From Knoellia locipacati (GTDB lineage Bacteria > Actinomycetota > Actinomycetes > Actinomycetales > Dermatophilaceae): a stretch of 64,000 nt of DNA. The translations under genes were made by a program, and so were the position numbers. The stretch lies in NCBI RefSeq assembly GCF_007992835.1, contig NZ_BKBA01000004.1, forward strand, positions 1-64,000. The letters are read 5' to 3'. The notes under the pieces were generated by a model. It made no database searches, was not told the DNA's origin, and was given only the letters and a program-made list of their open reading frames with translations. Positions 17,983 to 26,391 of the stretch are shown here, one piece after another. How positions within the stretch are numbered: position 1 is the first letter of the stretch; each line of letters begins with the position of its first letter.

Positions 17983-18576
17983 ATGCCGTCCACGCCCTCC
18001 GTGCCCTCCTCACCTGCCGCTCCCGCGGCTCCCGCAGCACCTGCAGTCTCAGCTGCAGCCGAGAGCCCGTCGCGGGCGGACGGCATACAGATCCGGCCGG
18101 CACGCACCAAGGACGTCCGGGCGATGCGGGCGCTCGTGGCGCCGCTCGCCGAGCAGCGGGTGCTCCTGCAGAAGGAGGCGGTGGCCTACTACGAGTCGCT
18201 GGGTGACTTCATCGTCGCCGAGCGCGACGGCGAGGTCGTCGGCTGCGGCGCGGTGCACGTGCTCTGGGAGGACCTCGCCGAGATCCGCACCTTGGCGGTG
18301 TCGTCGTCGGTGCTGGGCCAGGGTGTGGGCTCGCGGATCCTGCAGGGGCTCGTCGAGCGCGCGCTCGAGCTGGGGGTGGAGCGGCTGTTCTGCCTGACCT
18401 TCGAGACCGACTTCTTCGCGCGGCACGGGTTCTCCGTGATCGAGGGGCAGGCGGTGGAGCCCGAGGTCTACCTCGAGCTGCTGCGCTCCTACGACGAGGG
18501 TGTCGCCGAGTTCCTCGACCTCGAGCGGGTCAAGCCGAACACGTTGGGCAACACCCGGATGCTGCGCGTCCTCTGA
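17983..18576 (+). CDS. ArgA-like amino-acid N-acetyltransferase (GNAT)
   Basis: 197 residues. An Ala/Pro/Ser-rich N-terminal tail of about 35 residues precedes a GNAT domain: IQIRPARTKDVRAM, IVAERDGEVVGCGAVHVL, and the acetyl-CoA loop VLGQGVGSRIL. It resembles the short stand-alone N-acetylglutamate synthases of actinobacteria (Rv2747 type), which acetylate glutamate to start arginine synthesis. The late segment LFCLTFETDFFARHGFSVIE fits. No arg genes are near. The ATG lies inside a GTATGCCG octamer. It is convergent with the MFS gene, 10 bp apart. Confidence 0.78.
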   Translation: MPSTPSVPSSPAAPAAPAAPAVSAAAESPSRADGIQIRPARTKDVRAMRALVAPLAEQRVLLQKEAVAYYESLGDFIVAERDGEVVGCGAVHVLWEDLAEIRTLAVSSSVLGQGVGSRILQGLVERALELGVERLFCLTFETDFFARHGFSVIEGQAVEPEVYLELLRSYDEGVAEFLDLERVKPNTLGNTRMLRVL

Positions 18577-18586
18577 CCCGCGCCGC

Positions 18587-20125
18587 TCACACGCGCGTGC
18601 GGCGTCGGACCGAGATCGAGAGCAGCAGCACCGCGACGAGCAGACCGCTGATGACGCCGAACCCGAGCTGTGGGACGAGCGGCAGCGCGATGCCGATGCC
18701 GCCACCGAGGACCCAGGCGATCTGCAGCACCGTCTCGGACCACGCGAAGGTCTGGGTGCGGACGTTCTCGGCGACGTCGCGCTGGATGATGGCGTCGGTG
18801 CTCAGCTTGATGACCTGCGAGCAGAGGCCGGCCGCCAGCCCGAGGACCAGGAGCGTCCAGAGCGAGTAGGCGACCGCCGTCGCGAGCGCGGCCGCGACGA
18901 TGAGCAGGAACGCCGCCGCGACGATCCGGTCCGGTGGCAGGCGGCGCAGCGCGTTGCCGACGACGGTGCCGAGGGCGTTGCCGGCGCCGGCGGCCCCGAC
19001 GACGAGGGCAAGGACGAGGGTGCCGCTGTAGCCGGGGATCGGGTGCTCACGCATGAGGAAGGCCATGAAGAGCGTGAGGAAGCCGGTGAGCAGCCGGCCG
19101 CCCATGGCACTGACGAGCGCGGCCCGCACGGTGGCGGGCAGGGCCAGCACCCGGGCCCGCAGCCGATCCCCGACGCGACTTATTGCCCGTTCGGGCCGTC
19201 GCGCGGTAGGTGGTGGATCGGACGAGGGAGCCCGAACGGGCAATGAGTCGACGGTGTCCTCGATGTCCTCCTCGCCCGCCGCCGAGTCGACCCGCGAGGG
19301 CAGGCGGATGGCGAGCACGGTGCCGACGACGTAGATGACGAACGCGAGCCGAAGCGACCACTCGGGGCCGATCCGCGCGACGGCACCGGCGAGCCCGCCG
19401 CCGACGGCCATGCCGGCCACGCCGGCGAGGGCGATGCGCGAGTTGGCGTTGACGAGGGTGAACCCCGGCGGCAGCAGCCGTGGGATGGCGGCCGAGCGGG
19501 TCACGCCGTAGGCCTTGGACGACACGAGGCAGCCGAGCGCCGCCGGGAAGAGCCACGGCGAGTCCGTCGCCACGGCGGTGGCGAGCACCCAGCAGAGGAA
19601 GGCGCGCAGCGCGAGGGTGGTCCCGATCGCCCACCGCCGGCCGTGGCGGAAGCGGTCGAGCAGCGGCCCGATGAACGGCGCGAGCAGGGCGAACGGCGCC
19701 ATCGTCAGGGCGAGGAACTGCGCGACCTGGGCGCGGGCCTCGTCGGTGGGGATGGCGAAGATCGTGCCGGCGAGGCTCACCGTGAGGGCGGCGTCCCCGC
19801 AGATGTTGACGAAGTGCAGCTCGACGAGACGCGCCAGCCCGCTCTCGCCGGCGCCCTTGGAGCGGGCGAAGGCGCGGGCGCGCTGGGCACCGGCGCGCCC
19901 GCCGCGACCGGCGATCCGGGCGCCGCCGACCGTGCCGCGACCCACGACCCGGAAGGCCTTGGTGGCGCCGGCACGCACGCCGTAGGGGTCCGGTGCGACC
20001 CGTCGCCCACCGGGGCCGGAGGCGGAGCTGCGGGGTTCGTCCCGCCCACCCGGGTCGACGGGCTCGAGCGGCTCGGTGGGCTCTCCCGGTCGCAGCGGCC
20101 CGGTCGGCTCGTCGCGCCGGCTCAT
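18587..20125 (-). CDS. MFS transporter
   Basis: 512 residues. A long hydrophilic N-terminal part (about 90 residues, Pro/Glu/Arg/Gly-rich: PTGPLRPGEPTEPLEP) precedes about 12 hydrophobic segments of the major facilitator type, with a DRFRHGRRW loop (loop 2-3 signature). Substrate unknown; it is probably a drug or metabolite exporter. ATG 20125 (MSRRDEP) overlaps the mutY stop by 4 nt, so it is coupled to mutY. The central cytoplasmic loop contains a 21-bp inverted repeat (19176-19250) that adds a hydrophilic stretch between the two six-helix halves. Confidence 0.75.
   Translation of the reverse strand: MSRRDEPTGPLRPGEPTEPLEPVDPGGRDEPRSSASGPGGRRVAPDPYGVRAGATKAFRVVGRGTVGGARIAGRGGRAGAQRARAFARSKGAGESGLARLVELHFVNICGDAALTVSLAGTIFAIPTDEARAQVAQFLALTMAPFALLAPFIGPLLDRFRHGRRWAIGTTLALRAFLCWVLATAVATDSPWLFPAALGCLVSSKAYGVTRSAAIPRLLPPGFTLVNANSRIALAGVAGMAVGGGLAGAVARIGPEWSLRLAFVIYVVGTVLAIRLPSRVDSAAGEEDIEDTVDSLPVRAPSSDPPPTARRPERAISRVGDRLRARVLALPATVRAALVSAMGGRLLTGFLTLFMAFLMREHPIPGYSGTLVLALVVGAAGAGNALGTVVGNALRRLPPDRIVAAAFLLIVAAALATAVAYSLWTLLVLGLAAGLCSQVIKLSTDAIIQRDVAENVRTQTFAWSETVLQIAWVLGGGIGIALPLVPQLGFGVISGLLVAVLLLSISVRRRTRV
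19176..19250. repeat. 21-bp inverted repeat inside the MFS coding sequence
   Basis: The left arm 19176-19196 (CGACTTATTGCCCG then TTCGGGC) and right arm 19230-19250 (GCCCGAACGGGC then AATGAGTCG) are reverse complements at 20 of 21 positions, with 33 nt between them. It keeps the reading frame open and encodes the loop VDSLPVRAPSSDPPPTARRP and the following ERAISRVG between transmembrane halves. It resembles the long hairpins seen between other genes here. Confidence 0.85.
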
Positions 20126-21039
20126 CCCGCCGCCTCCTCGCGACCCGGCAGGGCGTAGTGCTCGGCGCCCACCGGCTCGACCAGCCCGTCCTCCACGAGC
20201 CCGGCGAGGCACCGGTCGACCTGGACCTCGTCACGCCCCGGGGCGAGGGCCTCGCGCCGGACAGGCTCGGTGCTCTCGCGCAGCGCCTGGACGATGATGC
20301 CCCGCACCTGGCGGTCGGTGCCGTGCCACTTCTGACCGCGCCGGGGAGGACCGTCGTATGCCGGTCGCCCCCCGAGCACCCACGCGCACCTCGCGCTCAC
20401 GGGACACTCCTCGCAGCGCGGAGCCCGGGCGGTGCAGACGAGAGCCCCGAGCTCCATCACCGCGACGTTCCACGTGGCGGCGTCCTCGTCGTCGTCGGGC
20501 AGGAGGTCCTCGGCGAGCGCGACCTCGGCCCGGGTCATCGCGGGCGAGGCCTGGGCGAGCCCGGTGACGAGCCGGGCCTGCACCCGGCGCACGTTGGTGT
20601 CGACGACGACCGAGCGGTCCCCGAAGGCGAAGGCGGCGACGGCCGCCGCGGTGTAGTCCCCGATGCCGGGCAGCGCCCGCAGCTCGGTCTGGTCGCGCGG
20701 CACCTCTCCATCATGCCGCTGGGCGATGACGGTCGCGGCCTCGTGCAGCCGCAGGGCGCGCCGCGGGTAGCCGAGCCGGCCCCAGGCCCGCACCACCTCA
20801 CCCGGGGACTCGCGCGCCAGGTCGGCCGGGGTCGGCCACCGGGCCATCCACTCACGCCAGATCGGCTCGACCCGGGCGAGCGGCGTCTGCTGCGACATCA
20901 CCTCGGAGAGCAGCACGCCCCACGGCGAGCACGACGGCTCGCGCCACGGAAGGTCACGGGAGCTGACGGCATACCAGCGCAGGACCTCGTCGTGCAGCGA
21001 CGCGAGGTCGAGAGCCGAGGTGCGGGCACCACTGACCAT
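20122..21039 (-). CDS. mutY: A/G-specific adenine glycosylase MutY
   Basis: 305 residues. The N-terminal glycosylase domain has the catalytic Glu motif SEVMSQQTPLARV (about residues 46-58), helix-hairpin-helix LPGIGDYTAAAVAAFAFG, the catalytic Asp in VVVDTNVRRV, and the 4Fe-4S motif Cys-x6-Cys-x2-Cys-x5-Cys (CTARAPRCEECPVSARC). It removes adenine mispaired with 8-oxoguanine. A short C-terminal winged-helix-like region replaces the NUDIX-like domain of longer MutY proteins. It starts 9 nt after the disA stop and overlaps the MFS start, forming the run disA-mutY-MFS. Confidence 0.93.
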   Translation of the reverse strand: MVSGARTSALDLASLHDEVLRWYAVSSRDLPWREPSCSPWGVLLSEVMSQQTPLARVEPIWREWMARWPTPADLARESPGEVVRAWGRLGYPRRALRLHEAATVIAQRHDGEVPRDQTELRALPGIGDYTAAAVAAFAFGDRSVVVDTNVRRVQARLVTGLAQASPAMTRAEVALAEDLLPDDDEDAATWNVAVMELGALVCTARAPRCEECPVSARCAWVLGGRPAYDGPPRRGQKWHGTDRQVRGIIVQALRESTEPVRREALAPGRDEVQVDRCLAGLVEDGLVEPVGAEHYALPGREEAAG

Positions 21040-21048
21040 GCCCGCGAC

Positions 21049-22131
21049 TCAGACGTAGCGCTCGAGGATGCTGCTCTCCGCCAGCCGGGACAGGCCTTCG
21101 CGGACGAGCCGCGCGCGACCCTCGCCGACGCCCTCGACGCTCATGAGGTCGTCGACCCCGGCGGCAAGGAGCTTCTGGAGGCTCCCGAAGTGCTCGACCA
21201 GGCGGTCGACGATGGCACCCGGCAGACGCGGGACCTTGCTCAGCATGCGGTAGCCGAGCGGGCTCACCGAGGAGTCGAGGGCGTCGCCGACGACGGTGAA
21301 GCCGAGCGACTTGGCGCCCGCGGCCGGGTCGAGCAGCTCGGTCGCGTCGATGGCGGTGAGGTTGGCGATCGCGCGCTCGAGGTCGTGCTCGCCGCGCGAC
21401 TCGTGGAGGTAGTCACGGATGACGAGACCGAGGTCGTCGGACAGCCCACCGGTGAGCTCCTCGAGCTGGAGGCTGAGCAGGCGGCCGTCGGTGCCGAGCT
21501 GAAGGACGTAGTCGCCGATCTCGTCCTTGATCCGGCGCACCATCTCGAGGCGCTGGAGGACGTTGGCGACGTCGCGGACGGTGACGAGGTCCTCGATCTC
21601 GAGCGCCGACAGGGTGCCGGTGACCTCGTCGAGGCGCTGCTTGTAGCGCTCGAGGGTCTGCAGCGCCTGGTTGGCGCGCGACAGGATGGCGCTGGAGTCC
21701 TCGAGGACGAACCGGCTACCGCCGACGTAGAGGGCGACGATGCGCATCGACTGGCTCACCGAGACCACGGGGAAGCCGGTCTGCTTGGCGACGCGCTCGG
21801 CGGTGCGGTGACGCGTGCCGGACTCGCTGGTCTCGATGTTGGCGTCGGGGACGAGCTGGGTGGCGGCACGCAGGATCTTGGTGACGTCGCGGTCGCAGAC
21901 GATGGCGCCGTCCATCTTGGCGAGCTCGCGCAGCCGGGTGGCCGAGAACTCGACGTCGAGCGGGAAGCCGCCCGTGGCGATGGCGTCGACGGTGCGGTCC
22001 GTCCCGAGCACGATGAGCGCGCCGGTGCGGCCGCGCAGGATGCGTTCGAGGCCGTCACGCAGCTCGGTGCCGGGGGCGACGGCAGCGAGTGTCGTCCGCA
22101 TCAGCTCGTCCTCGTGCAGCGGCGTGGCCAC
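21049..22131 (-). CDS. disA: Diadenylate cyclase DisA (c-di-AMP synthase, DNA integrity scanner)
   Basis: 360 residues. The DAC domain (about 10-150) has the DGA motif (AKMDGAIVCDRD) and the RHR motif (SGTRHRTAERVAKQTG) needed to make c-di-AMP from two ATP. A central helical spine and a C-terminal helix-hairpin-helix DNA-binding domain (VEGVGEGRARLVREGL) follow. It monitors branched DNA and signals through c-di-AMP. It lies downstream of radA on the same strand, the usual actinobacterial pairing, 160 bp apart. Confidence 0.96.
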   Translation of the reverse strand: MATPLHEDELMRTTLAAVAPGTELRDGLERILRGRTGALIVLGTDRTVDAIATGGFPLDVEFSATRLRELAKMDGAIVCDRDVTKILRAATQLVPDANIETSESGTRHRTAERVAKQTGFPVVSVSQSMRIVALYVGGSRFVLEDSSAILSRANQALQTLERYKQRLDEVTGTLSALEIEDLVTVRDVANVLQRLEMVRRIKDEIGDYVLQLGTDGRLLSLQLEELTGGLSDDLGLVIRDYLHESRGEHDLERAIANLTAIDATELLDPAAGAKSLGFTVVGDALDSSVSPLGYRMLSKVPRLPGAIVDRLVEHFGSLQKLLAAGVDDLMSVEGVGEGRARLVREGLSRLAESSILERYV

Positions 22132-22291
22132 GTGCTTCCCTCCAGTCGTCGCAGGTCAGGTCTCCCTGACCCGATCGCGAGTCTAACGGCGCGGGGGCGA
22201 ACCCCGGTCGGTCTGTTCGGTCACGGCCGGGTGACGTATGGGCGGGGCGCCACCGGCCGGGGCCGCACGATCCAGGGCTCCCTCGCGGACG

Positions 22292-23677
22292 TCAGCCGAC
22301 CGGCGTGACGGAGAGCTGGACCGCCTCGAGCACGCTCGCCACCTCGATGACCCGCAGGCCGTCGGGGACCGGCCCGCCGCCGACGACACCGGGAGGCACG
22401 ATGGCCGTGGTGAAGCCGAGCCGGGAGGCCTCGGCGAGCCGCCGGTGGGCGCCGGTCACCGGCCGCAGCTCACCGGCGAGCCCGACCTCGCCGAACGCGA
22501 CCGTTCCGGTGGGCAGCGGCTGGTCGTTGATCGCGCTGGCCAGCGCCAGGGTGATCGCGAGGTCGGCGGCGGGCTCGGTGATGCGCACGCCACCCACCGT
22601 CGAGGCGAAGACGTCCTTGCGACCGATCGGCGCCCGGGCCCGGGTGCCGAGCACCGCGAGGATCATGCCGACCCGGGCGGAGTCGAGACCGCTCGTCGCG
22701 CGCCGCGGGTTGGGCACCTCGCTCTGGTCGACGAGCGCCTGCACCTCGGTGACGAGCGGGCGCCGGCCCTCGAGGGTCACGGTGACGCAGGTGCCGGGGA
22801 CGGCGGCGGTGCGGTTGGACAGGAAGAGCGCGCTCGGGTCCGCCAGTCCGGTGATGCCGACGTCGGACAGGTCGAAGCAGCCGACCTCGTCGGTGGGGCC
22901 GTAGCGGTTCTTGACCGCCCGCACGAGGCGCAGCCGGCTGTGCCGGTCGCCCTCGAACTGCACGACGACGTCGACGAGGTGCTCGAGCACGCGCGGACCG
23001 GCGATCGAACCGTCCTTGGTGACGTGGCCGACGAGCAGGGTCGCGATGCCACGGGACTTGGCGGTGGCGATGAGGCTCGCGGCGACCTCGCGCACCTGCG
23101 AGACGTTGCCGGCCGAGCCGTCGACCTCGGCGCTGCTGATCGTCTGGACCGAGTCGATGATGACGAGGTCGGGCTCGACCTGGTCGATCTGCCCGAGGAC
23201 GGTGGCGAGGTCGGTCTCGGACGCGAGGTAGAGGGTGCGCGCCATGGCCTCGATCCGCTCGGCCCGGCTGCGCACCTGCGCTGCCGACTCCTCACCGCTG
23301 ACGTAGAGGACGCGCCGCTCGTGGCCGGGCTCGCCACCACGGGCCGCACGCCCGGCGACGTCGAGCAGCAGCGTGGACTTGCCGATGCCCGGCTCCCCCG
23401 CGACGAGGACGACGGCGCCGGGCACGAGCCCGCCCCCGAGGACCCTGTCGAACTCGGGCACTCCGGTGCCCCGGGCCTCGGCACGGCTCGAGTCGACCTC
23501 GCCGATGGGCACGGCCGGGCGCTCGACGCTCTTGGCCGCGGTCGTGCGGGCCGAGACGGCACCGACCTCGGTCACCGACCCCCAGGCCTGGCACTCGCCG
23601 CAGCGACCGACCCACTTGACCGTGGTCCACCCGCACTCCGTGCACCGGTATGCCGGTCGCGCACCCTTCGCTGCCAT
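22292..23677 (-). CDS. radA: DNA repair protein RadA (Sms)
   Basis: 461 residues. The N-terminal zinc finger has two Cys-x2-Cys pairs (CTEC ... CGEC), the RecA-like ATPase has Walker A GEPGIGKST (about residue 90), and the RadA-specific KNRYGPTDEVG motif is present. A Lon-like C-terminal domain ends the protein (FASTVGGVRITEPAADLAI). It is a helicase that helps branch migration in recombination. ATG 23677 (MAAKGARPAYRCTEC) was preferred to a TTG three codons upstream. It is divergent from the GNAT gene by 91 bp. Confidence 0.95.
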   Translation of the reverse strand: MAAKGARPAYRCTECGWTTVKWVGRCGECQAWGSVTEVGAVSARTTAAKSVERPAVPIGEVDSSRAEARGTGVPEFDRVLGGGLVPGAVVLVAGEPGIGKSTLLLDVAGRAARGGEPGHERRVLYVSGEESAAQVRSRAERIEAMARTLYLASETDLATVLGQIDQVEPDLVIIDSVQTISSAEVDGSAGNVSQVREVAASLIATAKSRGIATLLVGHVTKDGSIAGPRVLEHLVDVVVQFEGDRHSRLRLVRAVKNRYGPTDEVGCFDLSDVGITGLADPSALFLSNRTAAVPGTCVTVTLEGRRPLVTEVQALVDQSEVPNPRRATSGLDSARVGMILAVLGTRARAPIGRKDVFASTVGGVRITEPAADLAITLALASAINDQPLPTGTVAFGEVGLAGELRPVTGAHRRLAEASRLGFTTAIVPPGVVGGGPVPDGLRVIEVASVLEAVQLSVTPVG

Positions 23678-23768
23678 GGCCGCCAACCTAGGCGACGCCT
23701 CCGACAGCGCGCTCCGGCGGACCGTCGACGTCCCTGCCCCGGCGCCGGTCGCCCCCTAGGCTCGCCGC

Positions 23769-24362
23769 ATGCCCGACTTCACCTGGCGCCCCGCCAACGA
23801 GGCACTGGCGCAGGACGTCGAGGCCGTGTTCGCCACCGGTGGCGCGGCGAAGTGTCGCTGCCAGGGGCTCAAGGTGCCGGGCTGGATCTGGCGGGACACC
23901 ACCCAGGCGGAGAGGGACGCCGCCCTCCTCGAGCAGACGGCGTGCGGCACCGCCGGACCGACCTCCGGGCTCCTCGGCTACGTCGACGGGGAGGTGGCCG
24001 GCTGGGTCGCCGTCGAGCCACGCGAGAACTACCCCCGGCTGTGGAGCAGGAAGCAGCCGTGGATGCGGATGGACCCCGAGCTCGAGGGTGTCTGGTCGGT
24101 GACGTGCTTCGTCGTCGGCAAGGACCATCGCCGCTCGGGGCTGATGTACGAGCTCGCGCAGGCCACGGTCGAGTACGGCGAGCGGGTCGGCGCACAGGTT
24201 CTCGAGGGCTACCCGATCGAGCCACCGCCGGGGAAGGCGGTCATCTGGGACGAGGCGTCCGTGGGGCTGCTGCAGGTCTTCGTGGAGGCCGGCTACGAGA
24301 TCGTCGCCTCGCCCACCCTGCGGCGCCGGGTCGTCCGGCGCGAGCTCGCCGGACGCTCCTGA
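23769..24362 (+). CDS. GNAT-family acetyltransferase
   Basis: 197 residues. The GNAT fold is suggested by the central strand VWSVTCFVVGKDHRRSGLMYEL (acetyl-CoA loop region) and the late VGLLQVFVEAGYEIVA. The N-terminal stretch CRCQGLKVPGWIW with clustered Cys is characteristic of this uncharacterised actinobacterial subfamily. Substrate unknown. It is convergent with rplI, with a shared hairpin between them. Confidence 0.75.
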   Translation: MPDFTWRPANEALAQDVEAVFATGGAAKCRCQGLKVPGWIWRDTTQAERDAALLEQTACGTAGPTSGLLGYVDGEVAGWVAVEPRENYPRLWSRKQPWMRMDPELEGVWSVTCFVVGKDHRRSGLMYELAQATVEYGERVGAQVLEGYPIEPPPGKAVIWDEASVGLLQVFVEAGYEIVASPTLRRRVVRRELAGRS

Positions 24363-24401
24363 GCAGTCCGTCGCCGAGCACCGCGCCGACGGGCGGGGAC
24401 A

Positions 24402-24442
24402 CGACTGCGCCCCGGCTCGCGAGGCGAGTCGGGGCGCAGTCG
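24402..24442. terminator. Bidirectional terminator between GNAT gene and rplI
   Basis: CGACTGCGCCCCGGCTCGC and GCGAGTCGGGGCGCAGTCG form a 19-bp stem with one mismatch and a 3-nt loop. It lies between convergent genes. Confidence 0.8.
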
Positions 24443-24459
24443 GTGTGCGTCTGGCTGGG

Positions 24460-24906
24460 TCAGCCGGCGACGACGTTGAGCTCGACCTTGGCCTGCACCT
24501 CGGGGTGCAGACGGACGAGGGCCTGGTGGGCGCCCGTGGTCTTGATCGGGGTCGGGACCTCGATCTTGCGCTTGTCGACGTCGGTGCCGATGGCTGCCTT
24601 GAGCGCCGCGGCGATGTCGGCGGTGGAGACGGCACCGAAGAGACGTCCCTCCTTGCCGGCGTGCGCGGGGACCGTGACGGCCTTGGCCTCGAGGTTGCCC
24701 TTGATCGACTGGGCCTCCTCGAGCGACTTCACGGCGCGGACCTCACGGCCCTTGGCGAGCGAGTCGACCTGCTTCTGTGCGCCCTTGGTCCACCCCGTCG
24801 CGAGACCGCGACGGAAGAGGAAGTTGCGGGCGTAGCCGTCCTTGACGTCGACGACGTCACCGGCGGTGCCGAGGTTGGAGACCTCGTGCGTGAGAATCAC
24901 CTTCAT
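24460..24906 (-). CDS. rplI: 50S ribosomal protein L9
   Basis: 148 residues: [30 protein letters not shown] is the L9 N-terminal rRNA-binding domain, joined by a long helix to a C-terminal domain ([33 protein letters not shown]). It is the last gene of the rpsF-ssb-rpsR-rplI operon on this strand, 34 nt after rpsR, with AAGGAGAGC before the ATG. Confidence 0.97.
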   Translation of the reverse strand: MKVILTHEVSNLGTAGDVVDVKDGYARNFLFRRGLATGWTKGAQKQVDSLAKGREVRAVKSLEEAQSIKGNLEAKAVTVPAHAGKEGRLFGAVSTADIAAALKAAIGTDVDKRKIEVPTPIKTTGAHQALVRLHPEVQAKVELNVVAG

Positions 24907-24940
24907 TGTTCAGCTCTCCTTGTCGGTGCTGGGTCGCGCG

Positions 24941-25177
24941 TCAGCGGGACGAGCTGGAGTAGGGAAGGAGCGCCATCTCACGGGCGTTCTTGACCGCGTT
25001 GGCGATCAGACGCTGCTCCTGGACGGACACGCCGGTCACCCGACGAGCGCGGATCTTGCCGCGGTCGGAGATGAACTTGCGCAGCAGCGCAGTGTCCTTG
25101 TAGTCGATGTTCTCGACCTTCGCCGCCTTGAGCGGGTTGGCCTTCTTCTTGGGCTTGCGCACAACTGGCTTGGCCAT
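24941..25177 (-). CDS. rpsR: 30S ribosomal protein S18
   Basis: 78 residues with the S18 core [20 protein letters not shown] and [19 protein letters not shown]. The N-terminal basic tail ([15 protein letters not shown]) has no Cys-x2-Cys, so this is a zinc-independent form. It partners S6 (rpsF) in the 30S platform. AGAAGGAGAGC precedes the ATG. Confidence 0.96.
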   Translation of the reverse strand: MAKPVVRKPKKKANPLKAAKVENIDYKDTALLRKFISDRGKIRARRVTGVSVQEQRLIANAVKNAREMALLPYSSSSR

Positions 25178-25261
25178 CGTGGTGCTCTCCTTCTGCTGAG
25201 CAGCTCAGCGGATGAGCCCTGGTCTCCCAGGGATGGTGTGGATCTGTGGTGTGTGTGTCTG

Positions 25262-25861
25262 TCAGAAGGGGGGCTCGTCGTAGGCCGGGGCGTTGCCCCA
25301 GCCTCCCTGGCCACCCTGCTGTCCCTGCGAACCCTGCTGCGGTGCCGCCGGAGCGCCGCCGCCCTGCTGGCTCCAGCCGCCGCCCTGGCCGCCCTGCGCG
25401 CCGCCACCCTGAGGTGCCGATCCGCCGGTCGCCCACGGGTCGGACTGACCCGAGCCGCCCTGGTCGCCGCCGAAGCCGCCACCACCGCCGCCACCGCGCG
25501 AGGTCTTGTTGACCTTGGCGGTCGCGTACTTCATCGAGGGGCCGACCTCGTCGACGTCCATCTCGATGACGGTGCGCTTCTCGCCCTCCTTGGTCTCGTA
25601 CGAACGAGACTTCAGACGGCCGGTGACGATGACGCGGGTGCCCCGCTGGAGGGACTCCGCGACGTTCTCCGCCGCGTCACGCCAGACCGAGCACCGCATG
25701 AACAGCGTCTCGCCGTCCTTCCACTCGTTGCTCTGACGGTCGAACGTGCGCGGCGTGGAGGCCACGGTGAAGTTCGCGACGGCAGCGCCGGACGGAGTGA
25801 AACGGAGCTCGGGGTCACCGGTGAGGTTCCCGACGATCGTGATGACGGTCTCGCCTGCCAT
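25262..25861 (-). CDS. ssb: Single-stranded DNA-binding protein
   Basis: 199 residues. The OB fold spans about 1-115 ([39 protein letters not shown]). A Gly/Gln-rich disordered tail ([26 protein letters not shown]) ends in the conserved acidic tip YDEPPF, the docking site for repair and replication partners. It lies between rpsF and rpsR in the usual order. Confidence 0.97.
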   Translation of the reverse strand: MAGETVITIVGNLTGDPELRFTPSGAAVANFTVASTPRTFDRQSNEWKDGETLFMRCSVWRDAAENVAESLQRGTRVIVTGRLKSRSYETKEGEKRTVIEMDVDEVGPSMKYATAKVNKTSRGGGGGGGFGGDQGGSGQSDPWATGGSAPQGGGAQGGQGGGWSQQGGGAPAAPQQGSQGQQGGQGGWGNAPAYDEPPF

Positions 25862-25965
25862 GGATCAGATCCCCTTTGGTCTGGTGCAGATGCGACGGAT
25901 GAGTGGGTGGTGCTGGGTACGGCTGGTCCAGCGGGCTCGCTGGGGTGGAGTCGTGAGGACGAAGA

Positions 25966-26253
25966 TCAGGCGCCGGGGCGCAGGAGCTTGGTCCGCATGA
26001 TCGACTCGTTGAGGCCGAGCTGACGGTCCAGCTCCTTGGCCGTGGCCGGCTCCGAGGTGAAGTTGACGACGGCGTAGATGCCCTCGGCCTTCTTCTTGAT
26101 CTCGTAGGCCAGACGACGGCGGCCCCAGATGTCGACGTTGTCGACGGTGCCACCGTCCTTGGTGATGACGGTGAGGAACTTGTCGAGCGACGGCTGGACC
26201 GTGCGGTCGTCGAGCTCCGGGTCGAGGATGACCATGAGTTCGTACTGACGCAT
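25966..26253 (-). CDS. rpsF: 30S ribosomal protein S6
   Basis: 95 residues: [20 protein letters not shown] and [23 protein letters not shown] are typical of S6. It is the first gene of the operon with ssb, rpsR and rplI. A strong GAAGGAGG lies 11-18 nt before the ATG. The 138 bp upstream (26254-26391) should hold the operon promoter, but I could not assign -35/-10 boxes with confidence. Confidence 0.96.
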   Translation of the reverse strand: MRQYELMVILDPELDDRTVQPSLDKFLTVITKDGGTVDNVDIWGRRRLAYEIKKKAEGIYAVVNFTSEPATAKELDRQLGLNESIMRTKLLRPGA

Positions 26254-26391
26254 GCGTTAACCCGCCTCCTTCGGTCTGAACGGTCACGGTCTCTCCGTGA
26301 CAGGAGGGTATGCATCGCTGCCGACACCAACGTGGAGTTGTCCACAGGGCACACGGCAACTCGCCAAGGGTACCGGCTGCACGGCATACGG

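Noticed and set aside
22238-24835. 865-residue plus-strand open frame over radA and the GNAT gene
   Set aside because: It runs across two real genes in different frames and has shadow-type composition.
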